A stretch of 9,255 nt of DNA from Rhabdothermincola sp036846205 (GTDB lineage Bacteria; Actinomycetota; Acidimicrobiia; Acidimicrobiales; Acidimicrobilacustridaceae): NCBI RefSeq assembly GCF_036846205.1, contig NZ_DAIUCK010000113.1:1-9255 (forward strand), read 5' to 3'. Below, piece by piece: positions 1 to 7,217 of this stretch. The notes beneath the pieces were generated by a model that saw nothing but the letters and a program-made list of their open reading frames with translations, ran no database searches and was not told where the DNA came from. Numbering within the stretch: the stretch's first letter is position 1; every line of letters begins with the position of its first letter. Made by a program: the position numbers and the translations under genes.

Positions 1-663
1 CCCCCCCAGCGCCCAGCCCAGGCACCGGAGCTCGACCCTCGGGCCCTGTCCATCGAGCCGGCGACCGAGCGCGAGGACACCGAGGAGCAGCAGGCCCAGC
101 GGGTACGAACCGTGACTGTTGGTCCACACCCAGAAGACCCCCACCAACCACCCCGGAGCCAGGCGCCCGTCCGCGGCCAGATAGGTGAGCGCCAGCAGCA
201 CCAGAGCCCACAGAGCCGGCCGGGGCTGCCAGGCGGCGAGGCCCACCAGCATCACCATGAGGGTCACCGCAAGGCGCGGCACGAGCGTCCTCGCCGGCCT
301 GGTGAGCACCCACACCAGCCCGACCAGGCTCCCGGTGACCACACCGGCCACGAATCTGATCCCCCCTGCCCCGAACCAGGACTCGGCCAGACCGTAGACC
401 GCGGAGACCAGCCAGCTCTGCACGACCCACGGTTCGCCGGCCGCGGTGAACGAGTAGGGGTCGGTCCGCGGAAACCGGCCCTCAACGATCAGGCGCCCGG
501 TGGCGATGTGGGTGAACAGGCTGTTGTCGGTCAGCGGACGCAGCCCGTACCAGTAGCCGGCAAACGCCAGCCAGGCACCGATCACCGCGCTGGTGGTTGG
601 TTGGACGAGCCGGCGGCCGACAGCCGCCGGCGTGCCGGTGACGGCCTCGGCGGGGGCGGCCAT
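1..663 (-). CDS. Polytopic membrane protein, GT-C glycosyltransferase-like, N-terminal part (3' end outside window)
   Basis: The minus strand reads open from an ATG at 663-661 to the window edge, giving 221 residues with no stop. A short cytoplasmic-type N-terminus is followed by hydrophobic segments at about 26-40, 103-120, 130-145, 150-163 and 170-200. Between the first two lies a conserved-looking loop with DNSLFTHIATGRLI (46-59) and GRFPRTDPYSFTAAG (62-76), followed by PWVVQSWL. A second motif, WTNSHGSYPLG, is at 180-190. This pattern (D...H..tG..i...g..p.tDp.S.t..G.pW, then W.N.HG) is one I associate with large bacterial membrane proteins annotated as glycosyltransferase-like or hypothetical; the family name is from memory. 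The gene starts 10 bp after the tadC stop with GAGG about 8 nt upstream, so it is probably the last visible gene of the Tad operon. A role in glycan or pilin modification is only inference. The C-terminal half is not visible. Confidence 0.8.
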   Translation of the reverse strand, partial: MAAPAEAVTGTPAAVGRRLVQPTTSAVIGAWLAFAGYWYGLRPLTDNSLFTHIATGRLIVEGRFPRTDPYSFTAAGEPWVVQSWLVSAVYGLAESWFGAGGIRFVAGVVTGSLVGLVWVLTRPARTLVPRLAVTLMVMLVGLAAWQPRPALWALVLLALTYLAADGRLAPGWLVGVFWVWTNSHGSYPLGLLLLGVLALGRRLDGQGPRVELRCLGWALGG

Positions 664-673
664 GCCGGCCGCC

Positions 674-1591
674 TCAGAACGCTTCGCGGATGTTGATGAT
701 CGCGGGACCGAGCACGATGACGAACAGGGCCGGGAAGATGCAGAACACCATCGGGATGAGCATCTTGACCGGAGCCTTCTGGGCTCGCTCCTGGGCGAGC
801 TGGCGGCGCTTCACCCGCATCTCTTCGGCCTGTGCCCGCAGCACCCGACCGATCGAAACCCCGAAGGTGTCGGCCTGCAGGATGGCCAGCACGAACGATC
901 GGACCTCGGGCACATTCGTGCGAGCCTCGAGCGCTCGCATGGCATCGGCCCTCGAGGCACCGGCCCGGGTCTCCCCGAGCATCCGGGCAAACTCCTCCGA
1001 CAGCGGCCCCGGCACGGCGACGATCACCCGATCCAGTGCCTGCTCGAAGCCGAGACCGGCCTCGACGCTGATGGTGAGCAGGTCCAGGATGTCCGGCAGG
1101 GTCACCTGGAGCTGATGCTGGCGAGCCTCCACCTTGCGGCTCAGGGATGCGTCCGGCCCCGCGAGCAGGGCGAATCCCAACAAGAGGAACGCCGCGAACT
1201 GGGTCATGCCCTCGAGCCGCAACGGGTTCCAGATGTACGCGAAGATGAACACCAGAGGCACAAGGGCGACCGTCACCACCCGGATGGCCAGGAAGCGGTC
1301 GACCGCATCCGCGCTTCCTTGACCCGCGTAGATGAACTTCTTGCGCACCCCGTCGACGTAGCCGACCGGGGTGAACCGGCGACCGAGGCTCGTCAGCCCC
1401 CCGAGGATGGGCATGAGCGCCCGTTCGGTGATGGGGGCCAAGAGTTCCTGATCGCGGACGTTCTCGACCTCGTAGCCCTCGAGTTGGCGCAACGACGACC
1501 GAACGACGGCCTTCTCGTTCACCTGCGAGAGCAGGGTGTACACGATCAGCGCGATCGCTCCGCCGAGCAGCAGTCCTCCGAGAATGAGCAT
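674..1591 (-). CDS. tadC: Tad pilus assembly platform protein TadC (type II secretion F domain)
   Basis: This 305-residue protein has the normal TadC length. It is a cytoplasmic-membrane platform protein of the Flp/Tad pilus that works with TadB and the CpaF ATPase. Hydrophobic segments are at about 2-20, 101-120, 127-146 and 273-300. The T2SSF domain covers about 163-292, with the TadC-type core LPDILDLLTISVEAGLGFEQAL (starting at 165) and the helical region around 238-262. The closing segment QKAPVKMLIPMVFCIFPALF (271-290) is strongly typical of TadC, which separates it from TadB. The start is ATG at 1591-1589 with GAGG at 1600-1597, five bases upstream. That Shine-Dalgarno sequence sits directly after the tadB stop, so translation is probably coupled to tadB. 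All catalytic-type and structural regions expected for the family appear intact. Confidence 0.95.
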   Translation of the reverse strand: MLILGGLLLGGAIALIVYTLLSQVNEKAVVRSSLRQLEGYEVENVRDQELLAPITERALMPILGGLTSLGRRFTPVGYVDGVRKKFIYAGQGSADAVDRFLAIRVVTVALVPLVFIFAYIWNPLRLEGMTQFAAFLLLGFALLAGPDASLSRKVEARQHQLQVTLPDILDLLTISVEAGLGFEQALDRVIVAVPGPLSEEFARMLGETRAGASRADAMRALEARTNVPEVRSFVLAILQADTFGVSIGRVLRAQAEEMRVKRRQLAQERAQKAPVKMLIPMVFCIFPALFVIVLGPAIINIREAF

Positions 1592-1601
1592 GTGTGCCTC
1601 G

Positions 1602-3551
1602 TCAGATCTCGATGTCGATGATCTTCTTCATCCACGCGAACCCGATCACCATGGAGACGATCGCGCCGCCGAGCAGGACGTTGCCGAGCCCGGTGTTGAA
1701 CAGCCTCGAGATGTACTCCGGGTTCAGCACGTACATGGCCAGCGCGAGACCGATGGGCAGGATGGCGAGCACCATCGCCGACACCCGACCCTCGGCCGTC
1801 AAGGCAGCCACATCTCGACGCAGCCGCTCGCGTGCAGTCATCGTCTCCGCCACCGTCAAGAGGAGCTCGGAAAGGTTGCCACCCACCTCCCGCTGGATCC
1901 GGATGGCCATGACCGCCCACGAGAAGTCATTGCTGTCCATCCGCTCGGCAGTCCCCTCGAGTGCTTCTTCGAGCGGTCGACCGAGCCTGGCCTCGGTCAC
2001 CACCCGGCGCAGCTCGGTGCCCATCGGGTCCTCGACCTCCTGCGAGACGGCCTCCACGCCCTGCATGAGGGAGTAGCCGGCCTTGAGAGTGCCCGACAGC
2101 AGCTGGAGGGTGTCAGGGAGCTGGCTCATGAACTTCTTCTTGCGCAGACCGGCCATGATGCGCACCGCGGCGATCGGGATGATCGCCGCCAGGGCCCCCA
2201 GGATCAGCCCGCCTACCAGCGAGCCGAACCACGCCAGGCCGAGCACCGTCACCACTACCACGAGCGCCACGTAGAAGAAGAGGGCCTCGCCTGCCCGCAA
2301 AGGCAGGTTCGCCCGCTCGAGGGCGTTCTCCGTGGTTGCGAGCAGGCCGCGGTCCGCTGCCACCTGCTCGGTGATCTCCACCGCCCGCTGCACCAGCGGA
2401 GTGCGGACGAAGCTGTCGTTCTCGGCATCGTCCTCGCCCATCGGCTCGGCATACGGGCGCAGCACTGCCGAGAGCCCATCGTCCTTCACGACGACCAGCG
2501 TCAAGCCGTACGCCAAGCCGCCGACCGCCACCAAGGCAAGGACGATCCCGATTGCCAGCCCCAGACCACCCTGCAGGAAGGCGATGCCCCCGGACGATTC
2601 GGTGACTGCCGGCTGCAGTGCCGGCTTCCCGACCGTCAAGGCACCGATGACGGTATCGACGGCGGTGCTCGTGCCGCCGACCTCCAGGGTCAGCTCGGCG
2701 ACGTTGCCGACCGGGACCTCGGAGCGGTAGCGGGCCAGGTACTGCTGCTGGGAGATCATCTCGCCGACGCTGCCGACCAGCTCCCCCATCTGTGGCCCTT
2801 CATCGGTGGCCAGCACCGTCCCACCGAACCGGTCCACGATCGCCCGGATCGGCCCGTCGTTGAGCCGTGGGTTGGTGAACTCGGCGGCGAAGACCATCGC
2901 GTTGCTGTTGCCGATCGCCCCCCTGGCGGCAGCGTCCTCCCCTGCGGGCCCGACGTTGTCACCTTGCGCGGTCATCACGACGATGTTCGCTTGGCCCTTC
3001 TTCTCGGCCAGGTCGTCGCCCGCCAGTCGGAGCGCCTTCCACAGTGCCGTCTTCCTGCTTGCGGCCTCGGTCCGAGCGGGGCCCACCCGGTCGATCGCCG
3101 AGAGCAGCCGCGCCTCGTCCGCCGTGAAGCCCTGCAGGTTGGTGGCCGTGTCGCTCATCGTGTAGATCGCGAAGCGCATCGACTGCTTCTGGCCCCCGGC
3201 ACGGTTCCGGACCCACTGCTTGGCTGCGTCCTTGGCCGCGACCAATGCACCCGACGTGTCCATCGGCTCCGAGGTGTCGAACAGCAATGCCACGTCGATG
3301 GGTGTCGAGTCGGGCAACGGCGCGACGCTGACATCGACCCGCTGCCCGTTTTCCTTCAGGGTGGCTGCACCCACCTCACCGCGGTCGCCGGTGTAGAGGA
3401 ACTGGAGGCGGGATTGCGCAGGGTCGACGGTGTCGGCCTCACGCACCACGAGCAGCGATCTGGTCTGCGCGCCGGCGGTAGCGACAGAAAGAGCCGAGAC
3501 CACGACCAGCGCCAGCAGGGCGCCTGCTCCGAGGGTACGGCGGGCCCGCAC
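1602..3551 (-). CDS. tadB: TadB pilus platform protein with fused N-terminal vWA domain
   Basis: This 649-residue protein is about twice the usual TadB length. Residues 1-29 form a Sec-type signal peptide (basic RARR, hydrophobic 9-23, small residues ending AGA). Residues about 84-270 read as a von Willebrand factor A-like domain, with the strand VALLFDTSEPMD (87-98), a likely second-motif Thr168 (KTALWKAL) and VVMTAQGD (191-198). A transmembrane helix at about 324-354 brings the chain into the cytoplasm. From about 409 the protein is a standard TadB: ALERANLPLRAGE (410-422), paired helices at 424-462, the cytoplasmic T2SSF domain at 473-585 (SGTLKAGYSLMQGVEAV, 486-502; REVGGNLSELL, 554-564), and closing helices at 588-608 and 622-640. 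The start is GTG at 3551-3549, overlapping the cpaF stop by one base (TAGTG), which implies coupling. The canonical MIDAS DxSxS reads DTSEP and the usual TDG reads TAQ, so metal binding is doubtful. The TadB assignment is firm; the vWA assignment is good but made by eye. Confidence 0.93.
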   Translation of the reverse strand: MRARRTLGAGALLALVVVSALSVATAGAQTRSLLVVREADTVDPAQSRLQFLYTGDRGEVGAATLKENGQRVDVSVAPLPDSTPIDVALLFDTSEPMDTSGALVAAKDAAKQWVRNRAGGQKQSMRFAIYTMSDTATNLQGFTADEARLLSAIDRVGPARTEAASRKTALWKALRLAGDDLAEKKGQANIVVMTAQGDNVGPAGEDAAARGAIGNSNAMVFAAEFTNPRLNDGPIRAIVDRFGGTVLATDEGPQMGELVGSVGEMISQQQYLARYRSEVPVGNVAELTLEVGGTSTAVDTVIGALTVGKPALQPAVTESSGGIAFLQGGLGLAIGIVLALVAVGGLAYGLTLVVVKDDGLSAVLRPYAEPMGEDDAENDSFVRTPLVQRAVEITEQVAADRGLLATTENALERANLPLRAGEALFFYVALVVVVTVLGLAWFGSLVGGLILGALAAIIPIAAVRIMAGLRKKKFMSQLPDTLQLLSGTLKAGYSLMQGVEAVSQEVEDPMGTELRRVVTEARLGRPLEEALEGTAERMDSNDFSWAVMAIRIQREVGGNLSELLLTVAETMTARERLRRDVAALTAEGRVSAMVLAILPIGLALAMYVLNPEYISRLFNTGLGNVLLGGAIVSMVIGFAWMKKIIDIEI

Positions 3552-4909
3552 TACCGGCTCACCGCCTTGCGAGCGAAGCCCTCCGGCTGGAAGACCTCCT
3601 GGCCGAGGCGGATACCGAGGTCGGCGAGCTTCTCGGTGAACTTCGGCCGGACCCCGGTCGCCTTGAGATGCCCCTTGAACCGGCCGTGCTCATCGACCCC
3701 CATGCCGTAGTCGAAGAGGAAGACGTCCTGGAGCGTGATCACATCGCCCTCCATGCCCTGCACCTCGGAGATGTGGGTGATCCGCCGGGTACCGTCACGG
3801 AGCCGGGTGAGCTGCACGATCAGGTCGATCGCGGACGCCATCTGCTCCCTGATCGCCCGCACGGGCAGGTCGAAACCGGCCATGAGCACGAGGGTCTCGA
3901 GGCGGGCGAGCGTGTCTCGGGGGCTGTTGGCGTGCACCGTGGTCAACGAACCGTCGTGGCCGGTGTTCATCGCCTGGAGCATGTCGAGTGCCTCACCCGA
4001 GCGGCACTCCCCTACCACGATGCGGTCGGGACGCATACGGAGGCAGTTCTTCACCAGGTCACGGATGGTGATCTCGCCCCGGCCCTCGATGTTCGGAGGC
4101 CGGGCTTCGAGGCTGAGGACGTGTTCCTGATGGAGCTGCAGCTCCTTGGCATCCTCGACGGTGACGATGCGCTCGTCGGCCGGGATGAACGACGAGAGCA
4201 CGTTGAGGGTCGTGGTCTTCCCGGTGCCGGTCCCACCCGAGACGATGATGTTGAGCCGGCCGACCACACAGGCCTGCAGGAAGCGCGCTGCGTGGGCGTT
4301 GAGCGTGCCGAAGCGGATGAGGTCGTCGACCTGCAGCTTCTCCTTGCTGAACTTCCGGATCGTGAGGAACGGTCCACCGATCGCCAGCGGATGGATCACC
4401 GCGTTCACGCGAGACCCATCGGGGAGGCGGGCGTCGCACAGGGGGTTGGCCTCGTCGATGCGGCGTCCGACCTCACCCACGATCTTGTCGATGATCCGGC
4501 GCAGGTGCGTCTCGTCCACGAAGGTGGCCGTCGACTTCTCGAGCTTGCCCCCTCGCTCGACGTAGACCGCGTTCGGCCCGTTGCACATGACCTCGGTGAT
4601 CTCGTCGTCCTTGAGCAGCCGATCGATCGGCCCGTACCCAAGGATGTCGTCGGAGACGTCCTGGATGAGCTGGGCCTTGTCGGCAGCCGAGAGGGGGGCG
4701 CGCTCCTGGGCGAGCGCGGCATGGAGCTGATCGTTGACCCGGCGGCGGAGATCGTCCTCCGACAGCCGCTTGTCATAGAGGATCGGGCCGAGCTCGTCGA
4801 TCAGCGTGTGGTGGATCTTCTGACGGAGCTCGTCGAGGACCGGGTCGCGGCGTTTCGCTCCCGTCGCCGGCGCCGCTTGCACGTCATGGAGGCGCTTGTA
4901 GAGCGACAC
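3551..4909 (-). CDS. cpaF: Tad pilus assembly ATPase CpaF/TadA
   Basis: This 452-residue secretion ATPase of the PilT/VirB11 superfamily powers Flp/Tad pilus assembly at the inner face of the membrane. The N-terminal domain includes DDILGYGPIDRLLKDDEITEVMCNG (starting at 87), which is typical of CpaF. The linker ARLPDGSRVNAVIHPLAIGG spans 160-179. The ATPase core shows Walker A GGTGTGKTT (225-233, Lys231), an Asp box IVTVEDAKELQL (248-259, Glu252-Asp253), a Walker B region RMRPDRIVVGECRSGEA (291-307, Glu301) and a His box GHDGSLTTVHANSP (317-330). No key residue is missing. The start is GTG at 4909-4907, preceded by a strong Shine-Dalgarno GAGGAG (4920-4915) five bases upstream. It is separated from cpaE by 48 bp and overlaps tadB by one base. 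The gene order cpaB-cpaE-cpaF-tadB-tadC is the classical Tad order without the secretin gene cpaC. Confidence 0.97.
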   Translation of the reverse strand: MSLYKRLHDVQAAPATGAKRRDPVLDELRQKIHHTLIDELGPILYDKRLSEDDLRRRVNDQLHAALAQERAPLSAADKAQLIQDVSDDILGYGPIDRLLKDDEITEVMCNGPNAVYVERGGKLEKSTATFVDETHLRRIIDKIVGEVGRRIDEANPLCDARLPDGSRVNAVIHPLAIGGPFLTIRKFSKEKLQVDDLIRFGTLNAHAARFLQACVVGRLNIIVSGGTGTGKTTTLNVLSSFIPADERIVTVEDAKELQLHQEHVLSLEARPPNIEGRGEITIRDLVKNCLRMRPDRIVVGECRSGEALDMLQAMNTGHDGSLTTVHANSPRDTLARLETLVLMAGFDLPVRAIREQMASAIDLIVQLTRLRDGTRRITHISEVQGMEGDVITLQDVFLFDYGMGVDEHGRFKGHLKATGVRPKFTEKLADLGIRLGQEVFQPEGFARKAVSR

Positions 4910-4957
4910 TGCTACTCCTCACCTTCGGTTGTTGCCCCGCGCACGGCTCGGGATGAC

Positions 4958-6187
4958 CTACCGGCGCTTCTTCTTGCCTTCGACCGGAATGAACAGGTCG
5001 GCTAGATCTTCCATCGACCTGGCCACGCCCGACTTGGGCGCGACGAGCACGACGGCCTCTCCCTTGTTCACCGCCTGGGGGACCACCACGTCGCTCGGGA
5101 CCAGCGCCTCCGCCTGCACCCCGAGCGTGCGCTCCACCTCGCCCACGTCGAGCTTCACCTTGGAGTTCGCCCGGTTGAGGATGAGCTTGACCTTCTCCAT
5201 CGGCGTGTTGAGCAGGCGCAACGTCTGCAAGCCGATCTTCACGTTCTTGATGTTGGGAATGTCCATGCCTGCCACGAGCAGGACATCGTCGCTCTCCTCG
5301 ATCAAGCCGAGCACCACGTCGTTGAAATAGGCCGGCGTGTCGATCACGACGAACGCACAGAACTGCCTGAGCAGCTCGACGATCCTGACCATCTCGGTCG
5401 CCCCGATCTGGTCGGCGAACGCCGGCTCGAGCGGCGCGGGTAGCACCCGCAGCCCGGACGGGTTGTGGGTGATGAGCAGGCTCTGTATCAGCGCCAGGTC
5501 GAGCCGGTCGAGAGCGGAGACCGCGTCGACGATCGTGTGCTGCGGCGCCAGCTTCAGCATCACCGCGATGTCGCCGAACTGCAGGTCGGCGTCGATCAGC
5601 ACCACCGGCCGCTCGCTCCGTCTCGCGAGCACCACGGCCAGGTTCGTGGCGATCACCGACTTGCCCGCGCCACCCTTGGTGGAGAACACGGTGATCACCC
5701 GTCCGAGACCCTCGCCTTCGGCGAAGGTCGTGGGGATGGGGGCCGCCACCGCCGGGGTGAGCGTGGCGGCCACCCGGGCCACCGCCTCGGCCAGCTGGCC
5801 ACTGTCGACGGGGGCCTGCAGCACGTCTTTGACACCCGCCCGCAGCGCTCGCTGGAGGAGCTCGGTGGTGAGCTCCGTCGTCACCATGATGGCGCCCACC
5901 TCCCGCCGGGCCGCCAGCAGCTGCTCCGCGGCCGTCAGCTCCACAGTGCCGGCGAACGAGGGACCGAGCACCACCACGACCGGTTGGCCGCTCAGGCGGG
6001 CGGTGAGGTCGCTCAGGGAGGCGAATGGCGTCGCCCCCTGCCCGAGTTGCATGGCGAGCCGCGACCGCACGGCCTGGTCGGCGTCGACGACCACCACCGC
6101 GACCTGTGGCGCACCGCCACCGCTGACATGGCCCCCCACGGGTCGGGGCATCGCCTCGCCCGGCTGACCCGAGAACGGACTGGTCAC
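4958..6187 (-). CDS. cpaE: Tad pilus localisation ATPase CpaE/TadZ (MinD/ParA family with pseudo-receiver domain)
   Basis: This 409-residue protein is of the CpaE/TadZ type, which positions the Tad machinery in the cell. After a Gly/Pro-rich leader (1-28), residues about 29-145 fold like a response-regulator receiver: VVVVDADQAVRSRL (31-44), strand VVVVLGPSF (70-78), and LQRALRAGVKDVLQAPVD (111-128). The phosphoacceptor position appears to be Gly75 and the conserved KP lysine appears to be Ala125, so it is probably not phosphorylated. Residues 162-400 are a MinD/ParA ATPase with a deviant Walker A KGGAGKS (171-177), switch LIDADLQFGD (197-206), and VIDTP (281-285, Asp283). The tail is basic (KKKRR). 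The start is GTG at 6187-6185, overlapping the cpaB stop as GTGA, which supports this start and suggests translational coupling. ParA, MinD and CpaE share the ATPase core; the receiver-like N-terminus and the neighbours settle on CpaE. Confidence 0.93.
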   Translation of the reverse strand: MTSPFSGQPGEAMPRPVGGHVSGGGAPQVAVVVVDADQAVRSRLAMQLGQGATPFASLSDLTARLSGQPVVVVLGPSFAGTVELTAAEQLLAARREVGAIMVTTELTTELLQRALRAGVKDVLQAPVDSGQLAEAVARVAATLTPAVAAPIPTTFAEGEGLGRVITVFSTKGGAGKSVIATNLAVVLARRSERPVVLIDADLQFGDIAVMLKLAPQHTIVDAVSALDRLDLALIQSLLITHNPSGLRVLPAPLEPAFADQIGATEMVRIVELLRQFCAFVVIDTPAYFNDVVLGLIEESDDVLLVAGMDIPNIKNVKIGLQTLRLLNTPMEKVKLILNRANSKVKLDVGEVERTLGVQAEALVPSDVVVPQAVNKGEAVVLVAPKSGVARSMEDLADLFIPVEGKKKRR

Positions 6188-7044
6188 TCCTCGTTCCCCG
6201 CCGGTCCGTAGGGCGTCAACTGAGCTGGATCCTCGCCCGGGAGGGTCGAACCGATGGGGGGCGGCGGCGGCAGCGGTCGGGGCTGGTAGTCCTCGGCCAC
6301 CAGGGTCAGATAGATGCTCCCGGCCTGCTGGGCCATCGCGATCAGCTGCGCGGCCTGCGGGGGCACGTTGAAGGTGATGAGCCCGGTGTTGCCCGCCTGT
6401 GCCGCGCTGGCCTGGGTCCCGGTGGTGCTGGCCTGCTCACCCGGGGTCTGGAGGGCGTTCTGCCCGACGGCGAGGATCTGGACCTTCTGGTACAGGTACC
6501 GGGCGATCGAGTCCAGCACGTAGGTGGCGGGCAGCTCGCCCGGAGACGCGGCGGTCACCTTCGCCCCCTCGGTGTCGATGTCCTGGAAGACGAGGATGTT
6601 CACCTCATCGCCGGGCTGGAGGAACCCACCGACGCCACGAACCTGATCGACCGAGACGGTGATCGCCACGTGGTCAGGGTTCTTCAAGCGTGCCCGGAAG
6701 GTGACCTGCGCCGCGGCGGGATCCACGAACATGCCCTGGATGATCACCGCGCCCGCCGGGATGTCGAACAGCGCCACCTTCTTGATGATCTCGTCGGTGC
6801 TGGCGATGGCCGTCGACGGTTTGAACTCCTGGGGGATCTTCGACGTCCCGATGGAGCCGTCCTCCACCGCGGTCTTTCCGAGGACCCCTCGCTTGATCGG
6901 CGCCTTGGCGGCGAACACGTCCACCCGCTTGGCGTTGTTGTTCGCCCGGTCCTCAATGCCGCGCACGTAGTTGAACAGCAACAGCGCGGCCACGACCCCG
7001 ACGGCGATGGCGCCCAGCAGGATCAGCGTTCTCCGAGAGCTCAC
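6184..7044 (-). CDS. cpaB: Tad pilus assembly protein CpaB/RcpC (SAF domain)
   Basis: This 286-residue protein begins with a basic stretch and a transmembrane anchor (about 7-25), so the rest lies outside the cytoplasmic membrane. Residues about 41-106 are a SAF-type domain (VFAAKAPIKRGVLGKTAVED, then the ALFDIPAGAVII segment at 91-102). Residues about 124-252 form the RcpC/CpaB region: HVAITVSVDQVRGVGGFLQP (125-144), GDEVNILV, YQKVQILAVGQN (185-196) and LITFNVPPQAAQLIAMAQQAG (starting at 222). A Gln/Ala/Thr-rich linker is at 197-220 and a proline-rich tail (PRPLPPPPP) at 255-263. In diderms CpaB/RcpC works with the secretin; no secretin gene is in the window, so here it probably has a cell-wall or machine-coupling role (inference). 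The start is GTG at 7044-7042 with GAGGT at 7053-7049. It is the first gene of the operon, downstream of a 272-bp non-coding region. Confidence 0.9.
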   Translation of the reverse strand: MSSRRTLILLGAIAVGVVAALLLFNYVRGIEDRANNNAKRVDVFAAKAPIKRGVLGKTAVEDGSIGTSKIPQEFKPSTAIASTDEIIKKVALFDIPAGAVIIQGMFVDPAAAQVTFRARLKNPDHVAITVSVDQVRGVGGFLQPGDEVNILVFQDIDTEGAKVTAASPGELPATYVLDSIARYLYQKVQILAVGQNALQTPGEQASTTGTQASAAQAGNTGLITFNVPPQAAQLIAMAQQAGSIYLTLVAEDYQPRPLPPPPPIGSTLPGEDPAQLTPYGPAGNEE

Positions 7045-7181
7045 TCCGACCTCACTCCTCGTCCTTGGGCACGACCCCTGTCCAGCCTGCCCGTTCCCTG
7101 TCCGTGGTCGCCCGGTGCGGTGAGCCGCCGCCAGCGTCGAGCGCTGGGCGGGTGAGAACCCCCGAACCGCTTGCTGCCCCT

Positions 7182-7209
7182 ATGTCGGCCGATTTCCCCG
7201 TGGGACTTA
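7182..7209 (-). promoter_or_regulatory. Candidate sigma-28 (FliA/WhiG)-type promoter for the Tad operon
   Basis: On the minus strand, TAAG at 7209-7206 is followed after 16 bases by GCCGACAT at 7189-7182. The FliA/WhiG consensus is TAAA, about 15 bases, then GCCGATAA. So three of four -35 bases and six of eight -10 bases match, with a spacer one base longer. Transcription from here would begin near 7175 and give a leader of about 130 nt before cpaB. The position, at the only sizeable gap upstream of the operon, supports a promoter. The sigma factor assignment rests on motif resemblance alone. Confidence 0.45.
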
Positions 7210-7217
7210 GTGGAACC

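Noticed and set aside
264..485. A 73-codon minus-strand frame inside the left-end membrane protein gene
   Set aside because: It is out of frame with the open 221-codon gene and is Ser/Arg/Gly/Pro-rich with no domain.
112..1621. Plus-strand open frames of 194 and 342 codons at the left end
   Set aside because: Low-complexity, Pro/His/Arg/Gln-rich products. The minus strand has a membrane protein with recognisable motifs, and tadC, over the same bases.
1536..3710. A 724-codon open frame on the plus strand antisense to tadB and tadC
   Set aside because: Its product is rich in His, Arg, Gln, Asp and Gly without domains or hydrophobic core, as expected from the complement of GC-rich genes. The minus strand gives clear TadB and TadC proteins.
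3668..5005. A 445-codon open frame on the plus strand opposite cpaF
   Set aside because: It is antisense to an intact ATPase gene with all motifs; the long frame results from GC-rich third positions.
7045..7181. A cyclic-di-GMP (GEMM) riboswitch in the cpaB leader
   Set aside because: The region is in the right place and shows AGGGGCAGCAAG-like bases, but the conserved GACGCAAAGCC-type core and the paired stems are absent.
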